DNA from: Bacteroidales bacterium
GTDB taxonomy: Bacteria; Bacteroidota; Bacteroidia; Bacteroidales; UBA932
Assembly (NCBI GenBank): GCA_017617475.1
Contig: JAFZWC010000048.1
Location: 1 to 46,147, forward strand
DNA length: 46,147 bases
Reading direction: 5' to 3'
The position numbers were made by a program, and so were the translations under genes. Position 1 is the stretch's first letter, and every line of letters begins with the position of its first letter. Under the pieces are notes generated by a model that saw only the letters and a program-made list of their open reading frames with translations, was not told the DNA's origin and did no database searches. Positions 1-8,226 of the stretch are shown one piece after another.

Positions 1-1296
1 GACCTGAAGCAGGACGATGATGTGCTGGACACCTGGTTCAGCAGCTGGCTCTGGCCCATCTCGGTGTTCGACCCCGAGAAGCCCGGCCATCCCGACCATA
101 AGCCCAACGCCGACCTGGCTTACTATTATCCCACCAACGACCTGGTGACCGGCCCGGACATCATTTTCTTCTGGGTGGCCCGCATGATCATGGCCGGTGA
201 GGAATTCATGGGCAAGGAACCCTTCTCCAACGTGTATTTCACCGGTATCGTGCGTGACAAGATCGGCCGCAAGATGAGCAAGACCCTGGGCAATTCCCCC
301 AATCCGCTGGATTTGATCGAGAATTACGGGGCCGATGCCGTGCGAATCGGCATGCTGCTTTGCTCCAGCGCCGGTAACGATATCTTCTACGATGAAGCCC
401 AGATTAAGCAGGGCGCCGCATTCTGCAACAAGATCTGGAACAGTTACCGCCTGGTGAAGGGCTTCCAGGTAGACGCTTCCGTGGCCCAGTCCCCGGCTGC
501 CAAACTGGCCATCGAATGGTTTGCCGCCAAGATGAGCGAAACGGTTGCCCAGGTGGAAGACCATTACAGCAAATTCCGCATCTCCGATGCCCTGATGACC
601 ATTTACAAGCTCTTCTGGGACGACTATTGCAGCTGGTACCTGGAGGCCATCAAGCCTGCTTTCGGCCAGCCTGTAGATCCGGATACCTATAATAAGACGC
701 TGGAATACTTCGAGGCCCTCCTCAAACTCATCCATCCGGTGATGCCTTTCATTACCGAGGAACTCTGGCAGGATATTGCCGAACGGAAGGAAGGGGAGAC
801 CATCATGTACGCCGCTTCACCCAAGGCCGATGCTTTCGACCCGGCCGTGCTGGAGAACTTCGCCCTGGCCGCCGAAGCCGTGAACGGGGTACGTTCCGTG
901 CGCAACCAGCGCAACATCGCCCCCAAGGAAAAGCTTCATTTGCTCATCAAGGGAACGTCCTTCCCCTGCATCCCGGTCATAGAGAAAATGGCGGGTGCCG
1001 ATGTGGAACTGGCAGGGGAGTTCGGAGACGCCCAGGGTGTGGGCTTTATGGTCCGGACCCAGGAAATGTTCGTGAAAATGGACGGCCTGGTGAACGTGGC
1101 CGAAGAGATTGAAAAAGCACAAAAGGAGCTGGAATATCAGCAAAAGTTCCTGCAGGGAGTACGCGCAAAACTGGCCAATGAGAACTTTGTCGCCCATGCT
1201 CCGGCTGCCGTAATCGAGAACGAGCGCAAAAAGGAGGCCGATTCCCTCTCGAAGATTGCCATTCTTGAATCTAAGCTTAAGTCATTGAAGAAATAA
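1..1296 (+). CDS. valS: Valine--tRNA ligase, C-terminal half (5' truncated by window edge)
   Basis: Class I aminoacyl-tRNA synthetase that charges tRNA-Val in the cytoplasm. The reading frame is open from base 1, so the gene starts before the window; about 431 residues are visible of a family length near 880. The fragment opens with the ValRS motif DVLDTWFSS. It then has the tRNA-loop signature KMSKT (bases about 271-285, the KMSKS variant), the anticodon-binding helical domain (WNSYRLVKGF through ITEELWQ), and a C-terminal charged coiled-coil arm over roughly the last 70 codons (EEIEKAQKELEYQQKFL onward), which contacts the tRNA in ValRS. The HIGH motif and editing domain lie upstream, outside the window. 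It ends with TAA at 1294-1296, and a thioesterase gene follows after 39 bases. Identification is firm. Confidence 0.97.
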   Translation, partial: DLKQDDDVLDTWFSSWLWPISVFDPEKPGHPDHKPNADLAYYYPTNDLVTGPDIIFFWVARMIMAGEEFMGKEPFSNVYFTGIVRDKIGRKMSKTLGNSPNPLDLIENYGADAVRIGMLLCSSAGNDIFYDEAQIKQGAAFCNKIWNSYRLVKGFQVDASVAQSPAAKLAIEWFAAKMSETVAQVEDHYSKFRISDALMTIYKLFWDDYCSWYLEAIKPAFGQPVDPDTYNKTLEYFEALLKLIHPVMPFITEELWQDIAERKEGETIMYAASPKADAFDPAVLENFALAAEAVNGVRSVRNQRNIAPKEKLHLLIKGTSFPCIPVIEKMAGADVELAGEFGDAQGVGFMVRTQEMFVKMDGLVNVAEEIEKAQKELEYQQKFLQGVRAKLANENFVAHAPAAVIENERKKEADSLSKIAILESKLKSLKK

Positions 1297-1335
1297 CATT
1301 AAAACAAAATAGTTAGTCGGTATAACATTTTTGTT

Positions 1336-1749
1336 ATGGCTATTTTTAAGGCTACATTCCCTGTCCGGTACTACGAAACCGACCAAATGGCGGTGGTTCA
1401 CCACTCCAATTACATCCGTTACTTCGAGATAGCAAGGGACGAGATGATGGTCCAGCTGGGTTTCCCGATTGAAAAGTGCGAAAGTGTCCTGGGTGTACTG
1501 GTTCCCATAGTATCGGTGGAATGCCACTTCCGGCACCCGGCCCGCATGGGGGATATCCTCACGTCTACCGCCGAAGTGAACAAGGTGCCCATGGCTAAAA
1601 TGCTCATTAAGCAGGCCGTCTACAACCAGGACGGAGTGCTTTGCGCAGAGGGAGTGGTAACCCTGGGCTTCCTGAACAAGGAGACCTTCCAGCCTGTCCG
1701 TTGCCCCGAGGAAATCGTAGCATTATTTGAAAAACACATAAACGCTTAA
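1336..1749 (+). CDS. Acyl-CoA thioesterase, YbgC/4-hydroxybenzoyl-CoA thioesterase family
   Basis: A 137-residue single hot-dog-fold protein, the usual length for YbgC/FadM-type thioesterases. The N-terminus has the family pattern [25 protein letters not shown], in which the Asp of YETD and the following HHSNY form the active-site region. Later segments ([28 protein letters not shown]) match the central strands of the fold. Such enzymes hydrolyse short or aromatic acyl-CoA esters, and in proteobacteria YbgC is associated with Tol-Pal and phospholipid metabolism; the substrate cannot be read from sequence. It is 4 bases from tatA and probably co-transcribed with the Tat genes. The family call is firm, the substrate unknown. 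Confidence 0.88.
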   Translation: MAIFKATFPVRYYETDQMAVVHHSNYIRYFEIARDEMMVQLGFPIEKCESVLGVLVPIVSVECHFRHPARMGDILTSTAEVNKVPMAKMLIKQAVYNQDGVLCAEGVVTLGFLNKETFQPVRCPEEIVALFEKHINA

Positions 1750-1753
1750 TACT

Positions 1754-1951
1754 ATGCTTACTTATCCGCTTATGATTGGAACCTGGGAGATTGTCGCCAT
1801 TGTGGCGGTCGTGGTTCTCCTGTTTGGTGGCAAGAAGATTCCCGAACTCATGAAGGGAATCGGCAAAGGTGTCAAGAGCTTTAAAGAGGGGATGAACGAG
1901 GTGGAGAAGGAGATCAAGGACGTCGACAACACCCCCAAGGAAGAGAAGTAA
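1754..1951 (+). CDS. tatA: Twin-arginine translocase subunit TatA/TatE
   Basis: A 65-residue protein with TatA architecture: a short N-terminal transmembrane segment (about residues 9-25, [12 protein letters not shown]), the hallmark [20 protein letters not shown] hinge and amphipathic helix, and a highly charged Lys/Glu tail. TatA oligomerises to form the passage for folded Tat substrates in the inner membrane. The tatC gene starts directly after its stop codon, and no tatB is seen between or near them. This fits a minimal two-component TatAC system in which the TatA-like protein may serve both roles; that last point is inference. Confidence 0.93.
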   Translation: MLTYPLMIGTWEIVAIVAVVVLLFGGKKIPELMKGIGKGVKSFKEGMNEVEKEIKDVDNTPKEEK

Positions 1952-2707
1952 GTGGCGGAGAAGGACGTTGAAATGTCCTTCTGGGACCACATTGAGGCCC
2001 TGAGAGGAACCCTGTTCCACTCGGTGCTGGGCGTAGCCTTGGCCTCTATCGTGTTCCTGAGTTTTCCCAAGCCGCTCTTTAAGGCCGTATTCTGGCCTAC
2101 CCAGCCTGATTTTCCCCTTTATCGACTGCCGGGGGTTGAGTTCTCTATGGATCTCATCAATATTGATCTGTCGGCCCAGTTCTTCTTCTATCTGAAGGTG
2201 GCGCTGCTGTGCGGTCTGGTGGTGGCATTCCCTTATATTATATGGGAAATCTGGAGATTCATTGCCCCGGCGCTGTACGATCACGAGAAAAAAGCGGTCA
2301 GCCGGGCCTTCGGGCTGTCTTCGGCCCTGTTTTATCTGGGCGTGGCCGTGGGGTACTTTGTGGTGTTGCCGGTGTGTCTGATGTTCTTTGTGAACTTCTC
2401 GGTGAGCGATGCCATTGTGAACACCATATCGCTTAGCTCCTACATGTCCCTGTTCACCTCCATGGTGTTCCTGATAGGGATTCTGTTTGAGTTCCCTACG
2501 GTAATCCTGGTGCTTTCCAGTTTGGGCGTAGTAACCCGCGAGAACTTAAAGCATTGGCGTAAGTACGCAGTTATAACCGTCTTATTATTAGCCGCTTTAA
2601 TCACTCCTAGCGACCCGTTCTCCATGTTTGTGCTGGCTCTCCCTCTGTACGGCTTGTTCGAGTTCTCCATCCTCCTTAGCCGGAATAAGGCACCTGTCCA
2701 GGAATGA
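1952..2707 (+). CDS. tatC: Twin-arginine translocase subunit TatC
   Basis: The Tat signal-peptide receptor, a polytopic inner-membrane protein of 251 residues with about six predicted membrane helices. Family motifs visible are DHIEALRGTL near the N-terminus (cf. HLxELRxRL), the conserved FPYIIWEIWRFIAPALYDHEKK cytoplasmic loop, and a late hydrophobic hairpin (LLLAALITPSDPFSMFVLALPLYGLFEFSILL) matching the family's TPxD region. The start chosen is GTG at 1952, abutting the tatA TAA; an in-frame ATG at 1973 (giving MSFWDHIEALRG) would shorten it by seven residues and is a real alternative. The stop overlaps the next start (ATGA, 2704-2707), so translation is probably coupled. Confidence 0.95.
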   Translation: MAEKDVEMSFWDHIEALRGTLFHSVLGVALASIVFLSFPKPLFKAVFWPTQPDFPLYRLPGVEFSMDLINIDLSAQFFFYLKVALLCGLVVAFPYIIWEIWRFIAPALYDHEKKAVSRAFGLSSALFYLGVAVGYFVVLPVCLMFFVNFSVSDAIVNTISLSSYMSLFTSMVFLIGILFEFPTVILVLSSLGVVTRENLKHWRKYAVITVLLLAALITPSDPFSMFVLALPLYGLFEFSILLSRNKAPVQE

Positions 2708-4626
2708 TCTCTGTAAGTAACGTTACCGTAGCCTACGGCCGTTTTGTCCTGCTGGATGGAATTAATTTCCATATCAGTGAGCAGGATAAGATTGGCCTGG
2801 TGGGTAAGAATGGTGCCGGCAAGTCCACGCTCATGAAGCTCATCACGGGGGAACAGTCTCCCACGCTGGGCAGTGTGGAAAAACCTTCCGGCATCCGGAT
2901 TGGCTATCTGCCTCAGGTGATGGAGCATCACAAGGGACACTCCGTTTTGCAGGAGGTCCTTTCTGTGTTCGACCATATTCATTCCATGGAAGGGGAGCTG
3001 CACCGGATTACGGAAGAACTCTCTAGAAGAACGGATTATGAGTCAAGCGAATACGCCTCTCTAATTGAACGGCTGAATGAAATAAATGACACCCTGGCGC
3101 TGGAGTCCGGACTGTCGCCGGAAGCCCGTGCCCAGAAGGTACTTTTCGGCCTGGGATTCAAGCCGGAGGAACTGGACAGGAACACCGAAACTTTCAGCCA
3201 GGGGTGGAATATGCGCATAGAACTGGCCAAGATTCTTCTGTCGGCCCCCGATGTGCTGCTGCTGGACGAGCCCACCAACCACCTGGATATAGAATCCATA
3301 GAGTGGTTTGAGGACTACCTGAAGAATTTCAGGGGATCGGTGCTGCTGGTATCCCACGACCGCAAGTTCCTGGATAACGTGACTACCCGTACCGTGGAGA
3401 TTATGCTGGGGCATATTCACGACTATAAAGTCCCTTACAGCCAGTATGTTACCCTGAGGGCTGAGCGCCTGGCTCAGCAGACGGCCGCATACGAGAACCA
3501 GCAGCGGATGATTGAGAAGACGGAAGATTTCATCAACCGCTTCCGATATAAACCAACCAAGAGCAACCAGGTTCAGTCCCGCATCAAGGCCCTGGAGAAA
3601 CTGGACAGGATAGAGATTGACGAGAGCGACAATTCCAAGCTCTCTTTGAAATTTCCTCCTGCAGAACGCTCTGGAGATGTGGTGTTTAAGGGTGTCGACT
3701 TAAAGGTTGGCTACCCGCAGAAAGTGGTCTTCTCCGACGCTCAGATTGAGATCAAGAGAGGGGAGAAGGTGGCCCTGGTGGGCCGCAACGGAGAAGGTAA
3801 GACCACCCTGATGAGGGTGATTATGCGGGAGCTGGATCCCATATCCGGAGAAGCCCGCCTGGGGCACAATGTGCATATCGGCTACTATGCCCAGAATCAG
3901 GAAGATATTCTGGATCCCACCGAGACTGTGCTGGGTACGCTGGACCGCATAGCCGTTGGAGATATCCGCACCAGACTGAGGGATTTGTTGGGGGCTTTTC
4001 TGTTCAAGGGAGAAGACATTGACAAGAAGGTTTCTGTTTTGAGCGGTGGCGAACGGGCCCGCCTGGGCATGGCCAAGCTCATGCTCTCTCCTTATAATGT
4101 ATTGGCGCTGGACGAACCCACCAACCACATGGATATCCGCTCGAAGGATGTGCTCAAGCAGGCTCTGAAGTCATTTGACGGCACCCTCATCGTGGTATCA
4201 CACGACCGTGATTTCCTGGACGGCCTGGTGGACAAGCTCTACGAGTTCCGTGACGGTAAGGTGAAAGAGCATCTGGGTGGCGTTCAGGAATTCCTGGAAA
4301 GGCGCAAACTGGAGTCTTTGCAGGAGCTGGAACGGAGTACGCAGGCTCCCGCGCAGGAAAAGCCAGCCCAGAAAAAAGAATCGGCCCAGGCCTTCCAGGC
4401 CCAGAAATTTATCTCCAAGGAGCAGCGGAAAATCCAGAACCGGGTGAGTTTCCTGGAGAAGGAGATAGCCAAACGCGAGGGAAGGATGGGGGAGATTGAG
4501 GGAATTCTGGCCAATCCCTCCGAAAAGGACGATATCATGGAACTCACGCGGGAGTATCTGGAGCTCAAGCGGGCGTTGGATGCCGATACGGACGAGTGGA
4601 CCACGCTCATGGAGCAACTGGATTAG
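2704..4626 (+). CDS. ABC-F family ATPase (Uup/YheS-like, ribosome-associated)
   Basis: A 640-residue soluble protein with two tandem ABC ATPase domains and no membrane segments, which is ABC-F architecture. Domain 1 has Walker A GKNGAGKST (residues about 34-42), a degenerate signature (FSQGWNMRIELA) and Walker B LLLDEPTNHLD. The inter-domain linker contains the ABC-F pattern YENQQRMIEKTEDFINRF followed by SRIKALEKLDRIE. Domain 2 has GRNGEGKTT, LSGGERARLGMAK and LALDEPTNHMD. The C-terminal 100 residues are a Gln/Ala/Lys-rich hinge and a coiled coil (ISKEQRKIQNRVSFLEKEIAKRE), as in Uup-like members. ABC-F proteins act on the ribosomal E site and rescue or tune stalled translation. Nothing here points specifically to antibiotic resistance. 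It overlaps tatC by 4 bases. Confidence 0.93.
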   Translation: MISVSNVTVAYGRFVLLDGINFHISEQDKIGLVGKNGAGKSTLMKLITGEQSPTLGSVEKPSGIRIGYLPQVMEHHKGHSVLQEVLSVFDHIHSMEGELHRITEELSRRTDYESSEYASLIERLNEINDTLALESGLSPEARAQKVLFGLGFKPEELDRNTETFSQGWNMRIELAKILLSAPDVLLLDEPTNHLDIESIEWFEDYLKNFRGSVLLVSHDRKFLDNVTTRTVEIMLGHIHDYKVPYSQYVTLRAERLAQQTAAYENQQRMIEKTEDFINRFRYKPTKSNQVQSRIKALEKLDRIEIDESDNSKLSLKFPPAERSGDVVFKGVDLKVGYPQKVVFSDAQIEIKRGEKVALVGRNGEGKTTLMRVIMRELDPISGEARLGHNVHIGYYAQNQEDILDPTETVLGTLDRIAVGDIRTRLRDLLGAFLFKGEDIDKKVSVLSGGERARLGMAKLMLSPYNVLALDEPTNHMDIRSKDVLKQALKSFDGTLIVVSHDRDFLDGLVDKLYEFRDGKVKEHLGGVQEFLERRKLESLQELERSTQAPAQEKPAQKKESAQAFQAQKFISKEQRKIQNRVSFLEKEIAKREGRMGEIEGILANPSEKDDIMELTREYLELKRALDADTDEWTTLMEQLD

Positions 4627-4629
4627 ATT

Positions 4630-5712
4630 ATGATTTACGATTCACATATGGACACCCCTTCCCAGCTCATGCGGCTGAGGAATCTGGGAATTGACAATCC
4701 GCTGGCGCATGTGGATTTCCCCAAGATGCGCGCCGGCAAGGTGGACGGGGCGTTCTTCGCCCTTTATACCCCTCCCGAAACAGCGCCGGATGCGGCCACC
4801 CGCTATGCCCTGGAAATGATTTCGGCGGTTTATGATGCGGCCGATGCCAATCCGGACTACGCCGCGGTTACCTTTACTCCCGAGGAGGCGGCCCAGAACC
4901 GCAAGGAGGGGATTATCTCCCTGTTCATGGGCATGGAGAACGGGGCGCCCATTCAGGAATCGCTTTCCCTGCTGCGTACCTTTTATCGCCTGGGAGTCAG
5001 TTACCTGACCCTCACGCACAACGGAGACAATGCCATTGCCGACAGCGCCGCCGTAGGAAAACGCTGGGGCGGTCTGAGCCCCTTTGGAAAGCAGGTGGTG
5101 GCCGAGATGAATGCCATGGGCATGATGATCGACCTGTCGCACGCCTCGGACCAGACTTTCTGGGATTGCATCAAACTGTCGGAGGCACCGGTGGTAGCCA
5201 CACACTCCTGCTGCCGGGCCTTGTGCTCACACAGGCGCAATCTTACCGACGAAATGCTGCAGGCACTGGGGGAGAAGGACGGTTATGTGGGCATCAACTA
5301 TAACCCCGGCTTCCTTTCCGACGACTTCGGCAAAGATCCCAGGGAGAATGCCTTGCTGGAAGAGGCCGATGGGGTGGAAGCGGCCTTCATCAGGGAACCC
5401 GGCAATCCGGAGAAAGTGAAGGCATGGAACCGGATGCAGGAGCGGCTTCTGAAGGAAGTCCGCCGTCCGGGCGTGAAGGAAGTGGCCGATCATATTGACC
5501 ATGCGGTCAAGTGGGCCGGAATTGATCACGTGGGAATAGGCTCCGATTTCGACGGCATCCTCATTACCCCCGCGGGTCTTGAAAACATCACCAAATCTGA
5601 TGCGCTTTGGGAGGAACTGCGCCGCCGCGGGTACTCTCAGGCCCAGATTGACCAGATTTCGGGTGGTAACCTTATGGCTGTTTATGAAAGAGTTATAAAA
5701 TGCTCTGAATAA
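4630..5712 (+). CDS. Membrane dipeptidase family (M19) metallopeptidase
   Basis: A 360-residue zinc dipeptidase of the renal dipeptidase (M19) family, usual length. It begins YDSHMDTP, providing the HxD metal ligands (His6, Asp8). It continues with an FMGMENG segment supplying the bridging glutamate, LTHNGDN, MIDLSHASDQTFWD, ATHSCCRAL (metal His and substrate-binding region) and HVGIGSDFDG, all in family order. There is no signal peptide, so it is probably cytoplasmic, cleaving dipeptides including those with a D-residue or a dehydropeptide. The gene is 3 bases after the ABC-F gene and closes the co-directional run from valS. A strong inverted repeat (5741-5775) follows as terminator. Confidence 0.94.
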   Translation: MIYDSHMDTPSQLMRLRNLGIDNPLAHVDFPKMRAGKVDGAFFALYTPPETAPDAATRYALEMISAVYDAADANPDYAAVTFTPEEAAQNRKEGIISLFMGMENGAPIQESLSLLRTFYRLGVSYLTLTHNGDNAIADSAAVGKRWGGLSPFGKQVVAEMNAMGMMIDLSHASDQTFWDCIKLSEAPVVATHSCCRALCSHRRNLTDEMLQALGEKDGYVGINYNPGFLSDDFGKDPRENALLEEADGVEAAFIREPGNPEKVKAWNRMQERLLKEVRRPGVKEVADHIDHAVKWAGIDHVGIGSDFDGILITPAGLENITKSDALWEELRRRGYSQAQIDQISGGNLMAVYERVIKCSE

Positions 5713-5740
5713 GCAAATTAAGTCAGTATAAAAGAAAACA

Positions 5741-5775
5741 AAACACAAATGTTTTATCGATTAACATTTGTGTTT
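5741..5775. terminator. Bidirectional terminator between M19 dipeptidase and cinA
   Basis: A perfect 13-bp inverted repeat (arms 5741-5753 AAACACAAATGTT and 5763-5775) with a 9-nt loop sits in the 84-bp gap between convergent genes. Read on the minus strand the stem is followed by a T-rich run (TGTTTTCTTTT), so it suits cinA best. On the plus strand the following TTTCATTTATATT is a weaker tail. The stem is AT-rich but unusually perfect. Confidence 0.75.
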
Positions 5776-5796
5776 CATTTATATTATATCAATCAG

Positions 5797-7050
5797 TTAT
5801 ATTTCCGAGAGGATTTGCAGCCTCAGGAAGTTCAAAGCCGATGCCGCAAAGCGTTCTATGTTTCGCTTACGGTCGTTCTTATAGCAATACTTGACGGTCT
5901 TGGTCCCCTTGGGAGTAGCGACTCCCACCCATACGGTGCCGACTGGATTGAACTCATCGCCGCCCGGACCGGCCAGTCCGGTGGTGGCTACGGAGTAGTC
6001 GCTGCCTGTTAGTTTTCTCACTCCTTCGGCCATGGCCGCCACCACTTCGGAACTTACGACACCATGTTTTTCGATAATCTGGGCCGGTACACCCAGTACA
6101 GATTCCTTGACAGCGATGGCATAAGATGTGACGGAGCCCAGGAAGTAGGCCGATGAGCCGGCCACGGAAGTGATCAGATGGGCAATTTCACCGCCCGTGC
6201 AGGACTCTGCGGCCGAAAGGGTAAGTCCATGTTCCTTCAGGAGCCGGCCCACTTCGGTTTCCAGGTTGGAATCGCCGTCGGCATACACCAAATCGCCCAG
6301 AATGGCCTTCAATTTCTGGATTTCCACCTCCATGAGCTCTTTTTCCTGTTCCGAATGCCCTCCGTAGCAGGAAAGACGGAGGCGGATACCGGTGAGGGGA
6401 TTGGGCAGATAGGCCAGATGCATCTGTTGGGGCAGGGCATCTTCCCAAGGGGCGATGAGTTCGGAGAGGGCGCTTTCCGCCATGCCGTATACCATCACGT
6501 TCCGGTGCAGGATGCTGGAGAGTTGCTGGTGTTTTGTGATGTCTTCCAGCACTTCGGGGATGGCTCCAACGGCTTCGTGCGGTACTCCGGGAAGGGAGTA
6601 CAGCGTGCCGCCCCCGTTCACATTTCTGAAAATCATGATGGGGGCCGTTCCCAGCTGGTTCACTATGACTTCGGCGGTATCCGGCACGTCGGCCTGGGCC
6701 AGATTGATGGGCAATACGTCCAGTCCGCGGCTCTTAAGGATGGAATGGACTTTTTCCAGCTGTCCGGGATGGCGTACAAGGCCCTTGCTTCCGGTGAGCC
6801 TGGCAAGAACCCCTTTGGTAATGTCGTCTTTGGTGGGTCCAAGCCCCCCAGTGGTGATAACTATGTCATTCTGAGCCAGTTCGCGGGACAGGGTAGTTGC
6901 AATTTCATCGGCATTGTCACCTATGGACAACATGCGGTTCACATGGATGCCGATCTCCTCCAGAGCCAGGGCAAGGTGCTTGGAATTGGTGTCCAGGACC
7001 TGCCCGATGAGGATTTCATCACCAATGGTGACGATAGATGCTAGTTTCAT
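5797..7050 (-). CDS. cinA: CinA family protein (MoaB/Mog-like domain plus PncC amidase domain)
   Basis: A 417-residue CinA-type protein. The N-terminal half is the MoCF/MoaB-like domain (ASIVTIGDEILIGQVLDTNS near the start, TTGGLGPTKDDITKG around residues 70-85), linked in this family to ADP-ribose or NAD-related pyrophosphatase activity. The C-terminal half is the PncC nicotinamide-mononucleotide deamidase domain (SAAESCTGGEIAHLIT, GSVTSYAIAVK, TGLAGPGG). Together these recycle pyridine nucleotides in the cytoplasm. The start at 7050 gives MKLASIVTIGDE, the family N-terminus; the frame stays open 28 codons upstream, but that part overlaps the preceding gene in another frame. The ATG overlaps the preceding stop (7047-7050), so coupling is likely. 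Confidence 0.94.
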   Translation of the reverse strand: MKLASIVTIGDEILIGQVLDTNSKHLALALEEIGIHVNRMLSIGDNADEIATTLSRELAQNDIVITTGGLGPTKDDITKGVLARLTGSKGLVRHPGQLEKVHSILKSRGLDVLPINLAQADVPDTAEVIVNQLGTAPIMIFRNVNGGGTLYSLPGVPHEAVGAIPEVLEDITKHQQLSSILHRNVMVYGMAESALSELIAPWEDALPQQMHLAYLPNPLTGIRLRLSCYGGHSEQEKELMEVEIQKLKAILGDLVYADGDSNLETEVGRLLKEHGLTLSAAESCTGGEIAHLITSVAGSSAYFLGSVTSYAIAVKESVLGVPAQIIEKHGVVSSEVVAAMAEGVRKLTGSDYSVATTGLAGPGGDEFNPVGTVWVGVATPKGTKTVKYCYKNDRKRNIERFAASALNFLRLQILSEI

Positions 7051-7709
7051 GGACGGGATAAGGTTTTCAACAGTTTGCTCAGGGCGAAGGGGCGCAGGGT
7101 GGTTTCTACCAGGGAAGCACCGGCCTGGAGGCATTCCAAGGCTTCTTCCGGGCTGTCTGCCGCCCCAATCACAGGATAGCGGTGCTGGGTTTCTTCCAGC
7201 ACCATGCCCACCTTTTTGGCCGGTACCACCACGGCGTCAATCCCGGATAACCGGCAATGGTCCAGGAGGGTATGAATCTCGTCAGGGGTGTGGCCGTGGG
7301 AAATCCTCAGGGCTATGGGGGTATAATGCTCATAGCAGAGGCGGAGGCTCACGACCTCGTCCAAGAGGACGGTAGTATCTGAAATATCGGTGGAATCAAT
7401 GCCGCGGTCTACGTCCGGGTCTATAATAATAAGGTCGGTAAAATCGTAGACCAGGGAGAAGGAGCGGGCTATGTCGGAGGAGACATTTACGGCCAGAACA
7501 GTCTTTCTGCGATATTCCTGCAGGCCCAGAATCCAGTTCAGGACATCGTTTTCCGGGGGAGTAAGGGTAACGAATCCGGCACCGGAGGTTCTGCAATCGC
7601 GTGGTTGGCGAACACTGGGACTCTGGCGGACGCCGACAGGGTATTTGAAGGAAAGCCCCACAACGTCGGTGTCCAGGGCTTTCTTCTTATGTGAACCAAA
7701 TAGAAACAT
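7047..7709 (-). CDS. Degenerate dihydroorotate-dehydrogenase-like (PyrD-fold) protein
   Basis: A 220-residue protein that reads like a shortened, eroded class 2 dihydroorotate dehydrogenase. VVGLSFKYPVGVRQS sits where the family has GLAAGFDKN; GAGFVTLTP matches the GFGFxEVGTVTP strand; PIALRISHGHT matches the PVLVKIAPDLT strand; GIDAVVVPAK matches the barrel strand before the FMN-phosphate site; and PVIGAADSPEEALECLQAGASLVE matches IIGVGGI plus DAxxxIxAGASLVQ. The segment that should carry the catalytic serine (NxSSPNTxGLR) instead reads IIDPDVDRGID, and the FMN-phosphate glycines are poor. I therefore doubt DHODH activity. The start at 7709 is preceded by a -7 box at 19 nt; the open frame continues upstream only as a shadow of the regulator gene. 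Overlap with cinA suggests a linked role, unknown. Confidence 0.6.
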   Translation of the reverse strand: MFLFGSHKKKALDTDVVGLSFKYPVGVRQSPSVRQPRDCRTSGAGFVTLTPPENDVLNWILGLQEYRRKTVLAVNVSSDIARSFSLVYDFTDLIIIDPDVDRGIDSTDISDTTVLLDEVVSLRLCYEHYTPIALRISHGHTPDEIHTLLDHCRLSGIDAVVVPAKKVGMVLEETQHRYPVIGAADSPEEALECLQAGASLVETTLRPFALSKLLKTLSRP

Positions 7710-7710
7710 G

Positions 7711-7736
7711 GCAGCGCTTCTTACGCTGCAAAGATA
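7711..7736 (-). promoter_or_regulatory. Promoter -7 box and leader hairpin for the PyrD-like/cinA pair
   Basis: Reading the minus strand, TATCTTTG (7736-7729) fits the Bacteroidota -7 consensus TAnnTTTG. Directly after it a 6-bp hairpin (GCAGCG, 7-nt loop, CGCTGC; 7729-7711) ends one base before the ATG at 7709. No clear -33 TTTG is seen. The hairpin could occlude the start region. Confidence 0.5.
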
Positions 7737-7743
7737 ATCAATT

Positions 7744-8112
7744 TTACTCGCTTTGACGGAATTCCTGGAAGGTTTTGTCCGAGAAGAAGACCATAATCCT
7801 GGAGATTTCCCGGTTGTTCGCGGGGGATTGCAGGGAGAAAAGGTCCAGTTGTACAGGATCATCCTGCTGGGGAGCGGACTCAATGGGCATTCCGTTCTCG
7901 TTTTCGTGATACATTTTGCCCTTTCCACTTACCAGCCACTCCAGATTAAGGTTGGGGTAGTGGAGGATAAGGCTCTCCAGGAAGTCGTATCCCGGCTTGT
8001 TTCTACCGGCCAGGATATTGGAGACGCTGCCTCGTGCGACGGACAAAGTGTCCGCCAGCTGGGTTTGCGTGATGTTCTCTGCTTGCAGGAACTGTAAAAG
8101 CCGACGATTCAT
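7744..8112 (-). CDS. XRE/Cro-CI-like helix-turn-helix regulator
   Basis: A 122-residue protein. The N-terminal 65 residues form a lambda-repressor-like HTH domain: RLLQFLQAENITQTQLADTL, then SVARGSVSNILAGRNKPGYDFLESLILHYPNLNLEWLVSG. The LNLEWLVSGKG ending is characteristic of phage-repressor-type and Bacteroidota stand-alone XRE proteins. The remainder is polar, Gln/Asp-rich and without recognised domain. ATG at 8112 was chosen because it starts right at the HTH and lies 20 bp downstream of a good -33/-7 promoter. An operator-like sequence (8115-8128) covers the predicted transcript start, which suggests autoregulation. Its targets are not shown by sequence; queA, read divergently across 493 bp, is one candidate. 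Confidence 0.85.
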   Translation of the reverse strand: MNRRLLQFLQAENITQTQLADTLSVARGSVSNILAGRNKPGYDFLESLILHYPNLNLEWLVSGKGKMYHENENGMPIESAPQQDDPVQLDLFSLQSPANNREISRIMVFFSDKTFQEFRQSE

Positions 8113-8128
8113 AATTGTGAACTTATCT
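8107..8128. repeat. Operator-like repeat, copy 1 (over the XRE gene start)
   Basis: A 22-bp sequence spanning the regulator's ATG and leader, matching 19 of 22 positions with 8468-8489 in the same orientation. The shared core is TTGTGAAC(T/A)TATCT. In copy 1, TTGTG (8115-8119) also forms an inverted repeat with CACAA (8131-8135) at 11-nt spacing. It is a candidate XRE binding site by position. Confidence 0.5.
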
Positions 8129-8132
8129 GCCA

Positions 8133-8164
8133 CAAATATAAAACTAATATTTTGATAATACAAA
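8133..8164 (-). promoter_or_regulatory. Promoter of the XRE regulator gene
   Basis: On the minus strand a TTTG -33 box (8164-8161) is followed after 20 bp by a TATATTTG -7 box (8140-8133), a good Bacteroidota promoter. The predicted start falls near 8126, inside the operator-like repeat at 8115-8128. Confidence 0.7.
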
Positions 8165-8226
8165 TAAATTGTGGTGGTGAAATAGGGGATAGAGGTGGTT
8201 TTCGCTTTTACACTATAAAACTAATA

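Noticed and set aside
2704..4626. ABC-F protein as an antibiotic-resistance (ARE) determinant.
   Set aside because: Sequence and chromosomal context fit housekeeping Uup/YheS-like proteins; no leader peptide or mobile context supports resistance.
7710..7928. N-terminal extension of the PyrD-like protein.
   Set aside because: The extra 73 codons are an out-of-frame shadow of the XRE gene and would start upstream of the promoter box at 7729-7736.
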